Assembly: GCF_032118995.1 (NCBI RefSeq)
Contig: NC_092648.1
Span: 3,239,001-3,303,000, forward strand
Source: Asterias amurensis
Lineage: Eukaryota; Echinodermata; Asteroidea; Forcipulatida; Asteriidae
DNA: 64,000 bases
Direction: 5' to 3'
Both the position numbers and the translations under genes were made by a program. How positions within the stretch are numbered: position 1 is the stretch's first letter; each line of letters opens with the position of its first letter. Of this stretch, positions 35,946-46,341 are shown piece after piece. The notes beneath the pieces were generated by a model. That model worked only from the letters and a program-made list of their open reading frames with translations, did not search any database and was not told the DNA's origin.

Positions 35946-36451
35946 TGGGAGACTTTTTGAAAGCTCTGCCACTAGAGGGCAGCAGACCTACCAGGTAAGG
36001 GTGCACAACTCCTATAGCAAACAATGGTAAATGCTAAAAATTCAAAAATACTCAAAAAATATTTAGAAGTCTCTCAGCCCCTTGAAAATTAAATCAGATA
36101 CATTGTCATACAACTAAACTTCAGATTTCTCCTCAATTTTTGGTAGGTCAGCATTTTGGAATTTTTGCTAATTACCCTAAAAGAAACACTCCCAAAAACT
36201 CATGCACACCGTTCGTTATCATTGGGGAACTCGTGTCCAGTACGTCCTGTTCCAGAACAGTTTGGTTTATGCTGGCAATGTGTTATGAAAAACAAAATAC
36301 AGTTTGGCTAAATCTAAAATACAAAATCAAAAACACGCAAAACACAAGGTATTTGCTGTCAGTGACCGTCACTCATGCTTCTCCTATTCCTTAGTTGTTG
36401 ACATTACCTGGTGAAGAGCGCCCTCTCTTGGTGATTGGCACATAGTATAAA
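35946..36451. other. Unique spacer between minisatellite arrays
   Basis: Its ends are weakly inverted (CACTAGAGGGCAGCAGACCT..ACCAGGTAA near 35970 and TTACCTGGTGAAGAGCGCCC near 36405). No coding exon recognised. Confidence 0.4.
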
Positions 36452-38415
36452 GTTTCCCATTGACTTGTGTATGGTTGTGTAGTTTCCCATTGACTTGTGT
36501 ATGGTTGTGTAGTTTCCCATTGACTTGTGTATAGTTGTGTAGTTTACCATTGACTTGTGTATGGTTGTGTAGTTTCCCATTGACTTGTGTATGGTTGTGT
36601 AGTTTCCCATTGACTTGTGTATGGTTGTGTAGTTTCCCATTGACTTGTGTATGGTTGTGTATATTCCCATTGACTTGTGTATGGTTGTGAAGTGTCCCAT
36701 TGACTTGTGTATGGTTGTGTAGTTTCCCATTGACTTGTGTATGGTTGTGTAGTTTCCCATTGAGTGGTGTATGGTTGTGTCAATTCCCATTGACTTGTGT
36801 ATGGTTGTGAAGTGTCCCATTGACTTGTGTATGGTTGTGTAGTTTCCCGTTGACTTGTGTATGGTTGTGTAGTTTTCCATTGGCATGTGTATGGTTGTGT
36901 AGTTTTCCATTGGCATGTGTATGGTTGTTTAGTTTCCCAATGACTTGTGTATGGTTGTGTAGTTTCCCATTGACTTGTGTATGGTTGTGTAGTTTCCCAT
37001 TGACTTGTGTATGGTTTTGTAGTTTCCCATTGACTTGTGTATGGTTGTGTAGTTTCCCATTGACTTGTGTGTGGTTGTGTAATTTCCCATTGACTTGTGT
37101 ATGGTTGTGTAGTTTCCCATTGACTTGTGTATGGTTGTGTAGTTTCCCATTGACTTGTGTATGGTTGTGTAGTTTCCCATTGACTTGTGTATGGTTGTGT
37201 AGTTTTCCATTGGCATGTGTATGGTTGTTTAGTTTCCCCATGACTTGTGTATGGTTGTGTAGTTTCCCATTGACTTGTGTATGGTTGTGTAGTTTCCCAT
37301 TGACTTGTGTATGGTTTTGTAGTTTCCCATTGACTTGTGTATGGTTGTGTAGTTTCCGATTGACTTGTGTATGGTTGTGTAGTTTCCGATTGACTTGTGT
37401 ATGGTTGTGTAGTTTCCCATTGACTTGTGTATGGTTGCGTAGTTTCCCATTGACTTGTGTATGGTTGTGTAGTTTCCCATTGACTTGTGTATGGTTGTGT
37501 AGTTTCCCATTGACTTGTGTATGGTTGTGTATATTCCCATTGACTTGTGTATGGTTGTGAAGTGTCCCATTGACTTGTGTATGGTTGTGTAGTTTCCCAT
37601 TGACTTGTGTATGGTTGTGTAGTTTCCCATTGAGTGGTGTATGGTTGTGTCAATTCCCATTGACTTGTGTATGGTTGTGAAGTGTCCCATTGACTTGTGT
37701 ATGGTTGTGTAGTTTCCCGTTGACTTGTGTATGGTTGTGTAGTTTTCCATTGGCATGTGTATGGTTGTGTAGTTTTCCATTGGCATGTGTATGGTTGTTT
37801 AGTTTCCCAATGACTTGTGTATGGTTGTGTAGTTTCCCATTGACTTGTGTATGGTTGTGTAGTTTCCCATTGACTTGTGTATGGTTTTGTAGTTTCCCAT
37901 TGACTTGTGTATGGTTGTGTAGTTTCCCATTGACTTGTGTGTGGTTGTGTAATTTCCCATTGACTTGTGTATGGTTGTGTAGTTTCCCATTGACTTGTGT
38001 ATGGTTGTGTAGTTTCCCATTGACTTGTGTATGGTTGTGTAGTTTCCCATTGACTTGTGTATGGTTGTGTAGTTTTCCATTGGCATGTGTATGGTTGTTT
38101 AGTTTCCCCATGACTTGTGTATGGTTGTGTAGTTTCCCATTGACTTGTGTATGGTTGTGTAGTTTCCCATTGACTTGTGTATGGTTTTGTAGTTTCCCAT
38201 TGACTTGTGTATGGTTGTGTAGTTTCCGATTGACTTGTGTATGGTTGTGTAGTTTCCGATTGACTTGTGTATGGTTGTGTAGTTTCCCATTGACTTGTGT
38301 ATGGTTGCGTAGTTTCCCATTGACTTGTGTATGGTTGTGTAGTTTCCCATTGACTTGTGTATGGTTGTGTAGTTTCCCATTGACTTGTGTATGGTTGTGT
38401 AGTTTCCTATTGACT
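36452..38415. repeat. 30-bp minisatellite array 2 (about 65 units) with 870-bp higher-order repeat
   Basis: Same unit and orientation as array 1. The ordered series of variant units at about 36661-37520 recurs 870 bp (29 units) later: ATATTCCCAT at 36661 and 37531, GAGTGGTG near 36763 and 37633, and paired TTTTCCATTGGCATG variants. This is a higher-order duplication inside the array. Confidence 0.95.
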
Positions 38416-38417
38416 TT

Positions 38418-38707
38418 TTTAGTTTGGAAGGAAATAATCTGACACAATCGTACCTCCACATTAACCATCAACATATTCTGTGTACCTCATGTTAGTTTTA
38501 ATTACTATGTAGAGGTTTTTGATGCATTCTGGAACACTTTTTTGTCCAAAATTAAATTTCTATTTTTTTTTATTAAAAAAAAAAAAAGAAAAAGGGCGGC
38601 GAATTCGAAAAGCCTTCTAAAACTGGCAATGTTTTTTTTCGGGGGGAGGGGGGAGGTTGAGCTTTGAAAAATCTCACGCATAGCTGGCCTCTGGACTTGG
38701 CATCTCT
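38418..38707. repeat. Right flanking repeat of the minisatellite block
   Basis: Direct repeat of 35035-35314 with scattered differences and length changes in the A and G runs. It begins at once where the last minisatellite unit is broken (TTGACTTTTTTAGTTTGG). Confidence 0.7.
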
Positions 38708-39365
38708 GATTATTGATCCATAGTTTTATGCCTGGCGTTACAAAATACACAATAGGTCTAGCTACTATTTTTGCCGACAGTCTCAGTACAACATCCTTAC
38801 ACATTTCGGCGAACTGAATAACGTATGCCTAATGTAGTTGCCTAAAACTAGCAGAAGGCGCACCGGGAAGAATTGTTTTGTGAAACCGTATTTACTTCAA
38901 AGAACAAAGACCGAAAATGTATATATTTTATTTCAGAACGTATTCGATAGTTTCATTCCTATGAATTGCATTGAAGTCATTATATTTTGATATACACATA
39001 ATAAAAGAGCAGACTTTAGAATCGGGTTGGCGTGATGAAGTTTCAACATGAAACAATCCTTGCGGTTACTTTAAATGGGTGCTAGGATATGCACGATCCG
39101 ATTTTCTTTGGGAACAAAACACATTTTTTAACGAATTTTGTTTTTCTCAGAATGATTATTACAGATGAAGCTGGCTGCATGGCCACAAACTGGCCCTTGA
39201 AAAACTCGCACCCCATGACCCCTAAATCGGACATCACAATGCGAACCAACCTAGCAGTATCTAGCCGAAGAGGGCGCTGTGTAAATTCTCCAAAGAAAAC
39301 ACTCGTGTTGCTCTTCGGAAGACTTCCCAAACAAACTTGTCGTCCTTCTCGGGTCATTAAAAAGT
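38708..39365 (+). promoter_or_regulatory. Upstream region of the mitoregulin-like ORF
   Basis: No repeats or coding exons recognised. It is the probable promoter and 5'UTR of the downstream transcript by position only; no clear TATA box was identified. Confidence 0.3.
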
Positions 39366-39536
39366 ATGGCAGAAATCTCTGGAAAAGTCTTGGCAATATC
39401 TTTAACCGTTAGCTTTATGATCGGAACAGTAGTGGGCTATAGGTGCAATACGATATACAGGCAGTATCTACAGAACAAACGAGATCGTCTCAGGAGGAAA
39501 GCTGTCGAGATACAGACGAAATTGAATGTGTCGTAA
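39366..39536 (+). CDS. MTLN: Mitoregulin-like micropeptide, 56 aa
   Basis: A single-exon ORF of 56 codons. It begins MAEISGKVLAIS and ends VEIQTKLNVS. Compared from memory with human mitoregulin (56 aa), it aligns end to end without gaps, with about 19 identities. These include the MA..S start, F17, G20, G24, N28, R32, YL at 34-35, RL at 41-42, K45 and the Q.KL near the C-terminus. Layout is the same: a hydrophobic helix at about residues 8-25, then a basic amphipathic tail (RDRLRRK). Vertebrate mitoregulin sits in the inner mitochondrial membrane, binds cardiolipin and the trifunctional protein, and supports fatty-acid oxidation and respiratory complexes. The ATG has A at -3 and G at +4. A consensus donor GTAAGT begins at 39555, 18 nt after the stop. 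The call rests on similarity over a short protein; the gapless equal-length match makes chance unlikely. Confidence 0.8.
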   Translation: MAEISGKVLAISLTVSFMIGTVVGYRCNTIYRQYLQNKRDRLRRKAVEIQTKLNVS

Positions 39537-39554
39537 GATAAGAAAGTGCAAAAT

Positions 39555-40486
39555 GTAAGTCTGCTGTTTTGTTTACTTATTTGATGATTCATGTGTGCGT
39601 ACGGAGGAAGAGAAGGAGGACATTGTGTGCGTCTCCCCCTCTAGTCCTCCTAGAACTATGATGAGGTTTCATATAGTAGCGGGATGAACCTCAAACTCAG
39701 TTCAGTCAAACGTTCAAGATATTAAAATTTGTAAACAAAACCAATTCAACTGTGAGATTATTGAACTTACTTGTCAATCTGTCAATCTCTATGATCAACC
39801 GCGCTGCCCTATTGAATGATCAAATTAAGATCAGTTGGTCGCGTAGCAATCGGTCGACGCAATGACATCTTTGGGCAAACCGATTGCGCTACGAGTTTGT
39901 TCCCCGTTATCAGCGTATCGCGCAGGAAAGGCTTTGCGCGATCTACCAATCGTGCAGGAATGGGTTTGCGCGATCGACCGATAGTGCAGGAAAGGTTTTG
40001 CCCGATCAACCGATTGTGCAGGAAAAGTTTTGCGCGATCTACCGATCGTGTAGGAATGGGTTTGCGCTATCGGCCGATTGTGCAGGAATGGTTTCGCGCG
40101 TTCGACCGATCGTGCAGGTAAACTATTCCTTGGGGCGATTTCTCAAAGCAATAAAATTCATAGCAGGACAAATTTTCATTATCACCATAGTGATTTATAT
40201 AGTGACGTCACACATCAACCGATTGCGCAGATTGACCGATCGCGCCCAACAAAATACACACAAGACCTACTCCTTGCTATAATAATACTAGAAAAAAACT
40301 AGTAAAACTTAAAAAGCTCTCACTGGGTGGGAGCAATATAGTTTTAAGAAGTACAGAAGACCCGTACAAAGTTTCACTTCATGCTAAATGTCGACACAGC
40401 CAGAAGGCCTTAAGTGTTTTTTTTTAATAAATATTTAAAATGTGGTAGATTCAATAGCTTTTCCATAAATGTTTATGTTTATTCAG
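39555..40486 (+). other. Candidate intron joining mitoregulin-like ORF to ASRGL1
   Basis: Begins GTAAGT and ends with TTTATGTTTATTCAG, consensus donor and acceptor. It holds the 32-bp tandem repeat and AATAAA at 40150-40155, which could instead end a separate short mRNA. No other exon is recognised inside. Confidence 0.5.
39905..40125. repeat. 32-bp GC-rich tandem repeat (about 6-7 copies)
   Basis: Unit GCGCGATCGACCGATCGTGC + AGGAATGGGTTT, with 10-20% divergence between copies. Flanking remnants (CAACCGATTGCGCAG at about 40217) suggest a once longer array. Confidence 0.8.
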
Positions 40487-40498
40487 AATCCAGCAGGA

Positions 40499-43400
40499 AT
40501 GTCTTTCAATGAGGTTAATGGCGTGGGTGTGAATCCAGTCGTCTTGGTACATGGGGGTGCATGGGCGATACCTGATGATCTAGTTGAGGATAGTAAAGCA
40601 GGGGTGCAGAATGCAGCAAGGGCTGGGTACAGAACCCTGGAGGAGGCAGGAGGGACTGCCTTAGATGCTGTAGTGGCTGCAGTGTGTGTCTTAGAAGATG
40701 ATCCAGCATTTGATGCGGGTAAGCTTTAGCAGGGATAGAGGAATCTTGGAGAACCTGTCATTGGGCTTATAAACTTTAAAGGAACACGTTACCTTCGATC
40801 AGACGAGTTGGACTATAAAAAGAGCTTGTAACTGTTTTTTTTTTAAATGCATCATGGATAAAAAGATGTTTAAAAAGTAGAATACAATGATCCACACAAA
40901 TTTATATATAGATATAATAGTAGGGAGTTGCACATTTATTTTTTTCTAGATGAGGTTATTTTTAAAATAATTGTTGTTCTTACTTTGTAGGTACGGGTTC
41001 GGTGCTGAATGAAGAGGGTGAGGTGGAAATGGACTCTGTTGTCATGGAAGGACGGGAGCTGAAAGCAGGGTCCATCGCTTGCGTCAAAAACATTAAAAAT
41101 CCTGTTAAACTGGCAAGACTAGTCTTGGAAAAGGTTTGTTGGCCTTGTGTTAATTTGTTTTTTAGGGTTATGCATGTATACATTTGTTTTCTAAATGGTT
41201 AAACATAACTTGTGACTTTCGGTTCTAGTGAATTCTAATTCAAATTGAAAATGACTGATGCAGGGTTTCTAAGTTAACTGGTGTGGCAGGAGATAGACTT
41301 GATACAAGTCCCATTCTCATGTGAGAGGTAGTTAAACATATTACCCCAACTTACTATAAAACAACACATTGGGTGCTTACGGTCAAAATGTCCCGAGAAT
41401 GGGGAACAGGTTTTGGAATGCAGAGCATCACAAACTGTAGTTTCCTTGGGATGGCACGGGATTGGGACTTTGAGTCAAGTCTACTGTTGTGTGTACTTAT
41501 CCACACAATGCAAAGCTTCAAACATTTCATTTAATTTTTTTCATTTCATTTATTCCAAGAACCCAATAGAGAAAAGACAAGAAAGGAAGTTTCAGTTTTA
41601 CATGTGGGAGGAAAACCTCAGATAATTATTCCAGAGAACACCCACACAGTCAGGTAGGGACTGAAAACCCAGTCCACATAGTGCCCCGTTGTGATTTGAA
41701 CCAGGGTTTTAGAGGTGGAAGGCGAGGAGAGATGCACCTACACCAACCCGACCACTCAGTGCAAGATTGTTTTGCTTGATTATAACGAATGAACTAAAAA
41801 ATTGCCTTTGTTTCTACAGACAGATCACACTATGCTTGTCGGCGAGGGAGCCAATAAGTTCGCAAAAGCCATGGGGATGGATGAGGTACCGATGTCTACT
41901 CTTATAAACGCCAAGGCCATGGAAGATTTCCAGAACTTTAAAAAATTTAGAAAGGTTGTGGATCATTGTTTTCACTCGAGGTACGTTTAGGAGATTCGTC
42001 TTTATTTCTTAGTTAATTATATGTTAGAAAATACGTAACTTCATCGCCTTCCACCTCGAGAAACCTGAATCAAATCACACTTGGGCACGATTGGGTTTTC
42101 AGTCCCTACTACCTACCTGATTGCAGGGGTTTTCTCTCGAATATTTATCTGGGGTTTTCCTCAAAGATCTAAAATTGAAACTTCATTCCTTGTCATATCT
42201 CTATTGGGTTCATTATCGCCGTTTTGTAATTTTGAAAATGTGGCCCCAACAGGAAACTCCACGATGCAGTAGCTGAGTTTATTTGCTCTTCAAATAGATA
42301 AGAAGAAGAGCTTTAAAATAACACTTGATTAAGAAGTATTTCTCAACAATTACAATGTTCAAGACAACACATTACATTGATATCATGGCTGATGTTTAGG
42401 TGTCTTTGCTATTCACTAGTTCTGAGAAGTGCCATTTTTTTGGCCACGGAACATTCTACAATTGTTGCATGCTGTGACAGGGTCCATGTTGTTTTGTACA
42501 TCCGAGGGGAAAATGGCACCTGAGGCAAAGCGGAGGGTACCATTTGCCCCCAAGGGTGTACCAGTTTACAAAGCTCATGTTACCCTCCGCGCTGTGCAGC
42601 AATGGAACATGCATCTTTGTATCACATCACGTGATTGGTTCTGGATCAATAAAACTTCACAATTTGTTACCGAGGTATAACAACACAAAATGATGTGCTC
42701 TCTCAGAAGTGTGCCAAAAGGTCTAACAATGTAATGTTTGAAATAACAGTGTTTGCAAGAAGCGCTGACTCCTAGCAATTTCACCGGCTACTTGTCCTTT
42801 GTCGCGAGTGATTTTTTGAACTTTACAATTTTTTTATCCTGGCTGAAGGGTTGTTCATGATTGAATTTTGATTCTTGTGTATTTTCAGATCTCAAGGCCA
42901 CGACACAGTGGGTGCCGTAGCCGTTGACAGACACGGTAATGTAGCATGTGCCACATCTACTGGAGGAATCTCAGCTAAAATGGTTGGCAGAGTCGGTGAC
43001 AGTCCCATCATTGGTAAGGGCGCTGGAAATGTACTCTGTTTTTAAAAGAAAAACTTTGCCCCAAAATTTACAATTAGTGTTGACCATGTGCCCTTTGTGG
43101 GCATGATATGATTTGGTCAGTCCTTGGGAAATAAGTAGGAATATTTTATTGAGAACTGCAAGGGCCAATCTACATGTACATGGTGTAGGCTTTAAAATTC
43201 ACTTTTTATGCTATTGAATTATAATTTGTCTGATTTTCCCCAATGTCTAAGTATTGGAAATAAGACTAAAGTAGAAAGAATATCATACCTGTACTTTACA
43301 TCTGAACAGCCTTGTACTAAAATCTACCTGCCAGTGTGCAAACACATTGTGTTTTGCATAAATTTATGCAAAACATGATAGCACTTGCTCACTCATACGC

Positions 43401-44897
43401 CTCTCTTAATATTCATGCATGACGTCATAATTCTTACCCAAAAAGAGGTTATAGGGGCCTGTCCGCCACCACTTGCAGTTGCTGCGCCTAAAGCCTGGTT
43501 TTGGGTTAGAATTGTGATGTACTCTATGCATAAATATTAAAAGAGGTGTATATTCCCTGAATTGTCTCATTAAAATGTGCAATATGGCCAAATTCAATTC
43601 ACATATCTAAACCCAAACCCTGCAGGTTGATACAATGTCAAGATCTTTGTTTCTAATCTTAAAGGAAGTGGTGCATACTGTGATAATGCGTCAGGAGCAG
43701 CCTCCACCACAGGTCATGGAGAGTCCATCGTTAAAGTCACATTGGCAAGGCAGGTTCTGTACAACATGCAAAATGGTACGTAGCTGAAGTTTATCTTAAA
43801 GGTAGAGTCACAGATTTGTAAAACATCCAAAATTGGATGGACATAAAAACTTACTTGATGAAAAGCACTGCAGCTGTTGAAAGTATAAACAAATTTTGAG
43901 AAAGATTAATTCCCTTTCGAAGTAATATGGTTTGGATAGTTTTTCACCCCAAAGCATTTGAGTCTGAGAAATGATTCATGCATGAATTGTGTCTCAGTTT
44001 TGTGAGGGTTGGCTTTGATTTGTGAATGCAGTTGGTAACGGCTGTCAACTCGCTAGAAGTGGATGGATTCAACGTTCTTGTGAAAATACCATGGCAGGTT
44101 TTGCTATCTTCTCAGGAATAGACATGGTATTAATCTGGAAGTTTCACATGTGAATTTTATTGTACTTTTCTTGATAATTTTGCCTATAAATCAACATTTT
44201 TTCTTGAGGGTTATATTTTCCGTCGGCTTCATGGATAATAATATTTAAAATTGATGGGTCACTTCTGGAGTCATAGTTTTAAAGGCAGTGGACACTATTG
44301 GTAATTACTCAAACTAATTATTGGCATAAAACCTTTCTTGGTGGCAAGTAATGGGGAGAGGTTGATGGTATAAAACATTGTGAGAAATGGCTCCCTCTGA
44401 AGTGCCATAGTTTTCGAGAAAGAAGTAATTTTCCACGAATTTGATTTCGAGACCTCAAGTTTAGAACTTGAGGTCTCAAAATCAACCATCTAAACGCACA
44501 CAACAAATTATCTCACAACTCCGACGACCAATTGAGCTCAAATTTTCACAGGTTTGTTATTTTATGCATATGTTGAGATACAACAACTGTGAAGGCTAGT
44601 CTTTGACAATTATCAATAGTGTCCACTGCCTTTAATAATAACACTCAAGGCCGTCAACATTTGTATATTATATTATAACATTTTCTCCCACTAGGTGACA
44701 ACGCCCAGCAAGCTGCGGAAAGAGCCATCTCATACATGTCAAGCAGGGTGCACGGCTCAGGGGGAACCATTGCAGTGAGCAAAACGGGTGACATCGGGAT
44801 AAGCTTTAGTACAGAGCGTATGGCCTGGGCTTGGGCTAAGAGTGGTTCCATGCATTTCGGTATAAATCCAGGTGAAGATTTCACTGTAATCAGTTAA
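40499..44897 (+). CDS. ASRGL1: Isoaspartyl peptidase/L-asparaginase (six exons)
   Basis: N-terminal-nucleophile hydrolase that cleaves L-asparagine and isoaspartyl dipeptides after autocleavage into alpha and beta chains. Coding exons: 40499-40718 (exon opens at acceptor 40487), 40991-41133, 41820-41980, 42889-43013, 43665-43775, 44695-44897. Phases join to 320 aa; human ASRGL1 has 308. Landmarks: [14 protein letters not shown] at residues 11-24, [23 protein letters not shown], then [21 protein letters not shown]. Thr181 is the predicted nucleophile, released by cleavage after Asp180. [17 protein letters not shown] and [12 protein letters not shown] form the rest of the active site. Asp before the Thr resembles glycosylasparaginase; human ASRGL1 has Gly. 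No targeting signal is seen at this ATG. The ATG is 12 nt from the acceptor, so the transcript must have an upstream exon; the nearest plausible donor is the one just after the mitoregulin-like ORF. Confidence 0.95.
40780..40915. mobile_element. Family D MITE, half copy
   Basis: TTTAAAGGAACACGTTACCTTCGATC ... GTAGAATACAATGATCCACA matches the left arm of 12409-12800. In ASRGL1 intron 1. Confidence 0.6.
42460..42605. repeat. Inverted repeat related to 18430-18650
   Basis: GTTGCATGCTGTGACAGGGT..CATGTTGTTTTGTACATCC at the left and CTCCGCGCTGTGCAGCAATG at the right, with GGCACC..GAGGC/GGTACCATTTGCCCC in the centre. In ASRGL1 intron 3. Confidence 0.45.
44279..44635. mobile_element. Family A MITE, full length
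   Basis: TTAAAGGCAGTGGACACTAT ... ATAGTGTCCACTGCCTTTAA, 60 bp upstream of the last ASRGL1 exon. A short deletion lies after CACACAACA. Confidence 0.7.
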
Positions 44898-44914
44898 TTT
44901 TTTTTAAATCATTA

Positions 44915-44920
44915 AATAAA
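44915..44920 (+). terminator. ASRGL1: Polyadenylation signal of ASRGL1
   Basis: AATAAA lies 18 nt after the TAA stop, implying a very short 3'UTR. An A-rich tract follows. Confidence 0.5.
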
Positions 44921-45171
44921 TACAATACAAATACACACAATATGAACAATAAGTGTTAAATTTATATTTATTGTTAGGTTTTCTATGGACTGCAGCGGAA
45001 AAAAAAGAAAAAAAGAACCAGCCTTTCAAAATGGACATTTTACTTCATGAGATTTAGAACTGTTTTTATGGACTGCAGCTGAACAACCATATTAAAAAAA
45101 AAAAATGAAAGCCTTTCCAAATGGCATTTTACTTTATGATTTGTAAAACTGTAAATACGAAAATAACTAAT

Positions 45172-45521
45172 AATTATTAATAATAACAAATTCTTATGTA
45201 GCGCATTTGGCTTTAAACAGTATCAATGCGCTTTACATTAGTGCCCTGGTCATTAGGCCAATAACATCCCTTTTAATGTTTCTCAGCTCCCTTGGGAGTA
45301 TACAACCTGGGCAACAGTTTATATTGCTCCAAAGGCTTTTTCATTCACAATATCAACCTCTACCCTCACAGGTACCCATTTATACCCTGGGTGAAGAGAA
45401 GCAATATCAAGTATCTCGCTCAAAGATACAAGTGTCACAACCGGGATTCGAACCCACACTCCAGTGACTTAACCACCAGAACTTGAATTCGATGCTCTTA
45501 ACCGTCCGGCCATGACACTGT
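45172..45521 (-). mobile_element. tRNA-derived SINE, near full length
   Basis: Minus strand starts GTGTCATGGCCGGACGGTTA with B box GGTTCGAATCC, and ends at TAATGTAAAGCGCATTGATA plus an AT-rich tail, like 17816-18165. Confidence 0.7.
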
Positions 45522-45931
45522 GTACCAGGGGCGTGTCTGTGCTTTATTTGGACAAAGTGTTTTGAAATTTTACTCTCTGCTTTATCTTTCATAAAGCCCC
45601 ACTTTTGAACTGAGTCAACTTGTTAAGTTTTCAGTGTGATATTAGCCTGTATTCAGGGCCTTTGTGGCTTAGACAGGTTCGTAGAGCTGCGATCCATAGC
45701 GACCCACACTGACCCATGTATCTTCTGATTGGTTTGGAACTTTGCTACCGATTTGGTAGCAAAAGTTGAGATTTATAAAGAAAAACATAACAAACTGCAA
45801 ATGGGTTGTCAAATGCCCTTGTGCTGCGTCACTCAGTGCATGGTCTCTCCTCCAGTCACCTATGATAGCGGCTCTATGAAGCTGTCCGAGCCACGAAGGT
45901 CTTGACAAAAGGCTAGCTAGATATGGATACC

Positions 45932-46132
45932 AGGGCCCAATTTCTTAAAGCTGTTAAGCAGAAAATACTGCTTAGCAAATTTGTTTGAGAAGCAAAAATG
46001 AGTGGGACACCAGTTGGATCCATGGAAACCTTAGGGAACTTAAACTGGTAACCAGTTTCTGTAAAGCAAGATTTTGTATGTGCTTAGCAAATAATTTGTA
46101 TGCTTTACTTGCTTTATGAAATTGTGTCCAGC
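45932..46132. mobile_element. Family C MITE
   Basis: GGGCCCAATTTCTTAAAGCT at the left and TTTATGAAATTGTGTCC at the right, with GCTTAGCAAAT inner arms. Confidence 0.5.
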
Positions 46133-46341
46133 TCTGTTAATCCTGGCTATCTTACTAGTTGGTCACACTTTTTGAGAATTGTTTTCTCTTTTTTAGTTTA
46201 ATATGTTATTGGACTATCTTTTAAACCTGCTGCAGAAATGATCCTTGTTTTAATCTTGTAGAAAACCATATGATGCTGCAATAAAAGTTGTTTACACTAC
46301 ACATCTGATTTTGTAGCCATTTCTTATTATCCAGATTGCTT

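Larger units (their letters stand above)
44921..46341. other. Intergenic region between convergent genes
   Basis: Between the ends of ASRGL1 and the membrane-protein gene. Contains a two-copy tandem duplication (44980-45150, TATGGACTGCAGC units), a SINE (45172-45521) and a family C MITE (45932-46132). Confidence 0.45.

Noticed and set aside
35077-38474. Long open frames (up to 369 codons) reading repeats such as TTQPYTSQWE or LTCVWLCSFP
   Set aside because: They are products of a 30-bp tandem repeat whose length is a multiple of three. Several frames on both strands are open at once, and there is no non-repetitive coding sequence or start context.
35035-38707. Direct repeats as the ends of an LTR-type element
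   Set aside because: The interior holds only minisatellite and a short unique spacer; no primer-binding site, polypurine tract or coding part was recognised.
39082-39412. ORFs of 104 and 107 codons on both strands around the mitoregulin-like start
   Set aside because: No recognisable motifs, and they overlap each other; the 56-codon frame is the one with protein similarity.
39816-40282. ORFs of 101-132 codons across the 32-bp repeat
   Set aside because: They arise from GC-rich tandem repeats. Reading frames shift between units (32 is not a multiple of 3) and there is no splice or start support.
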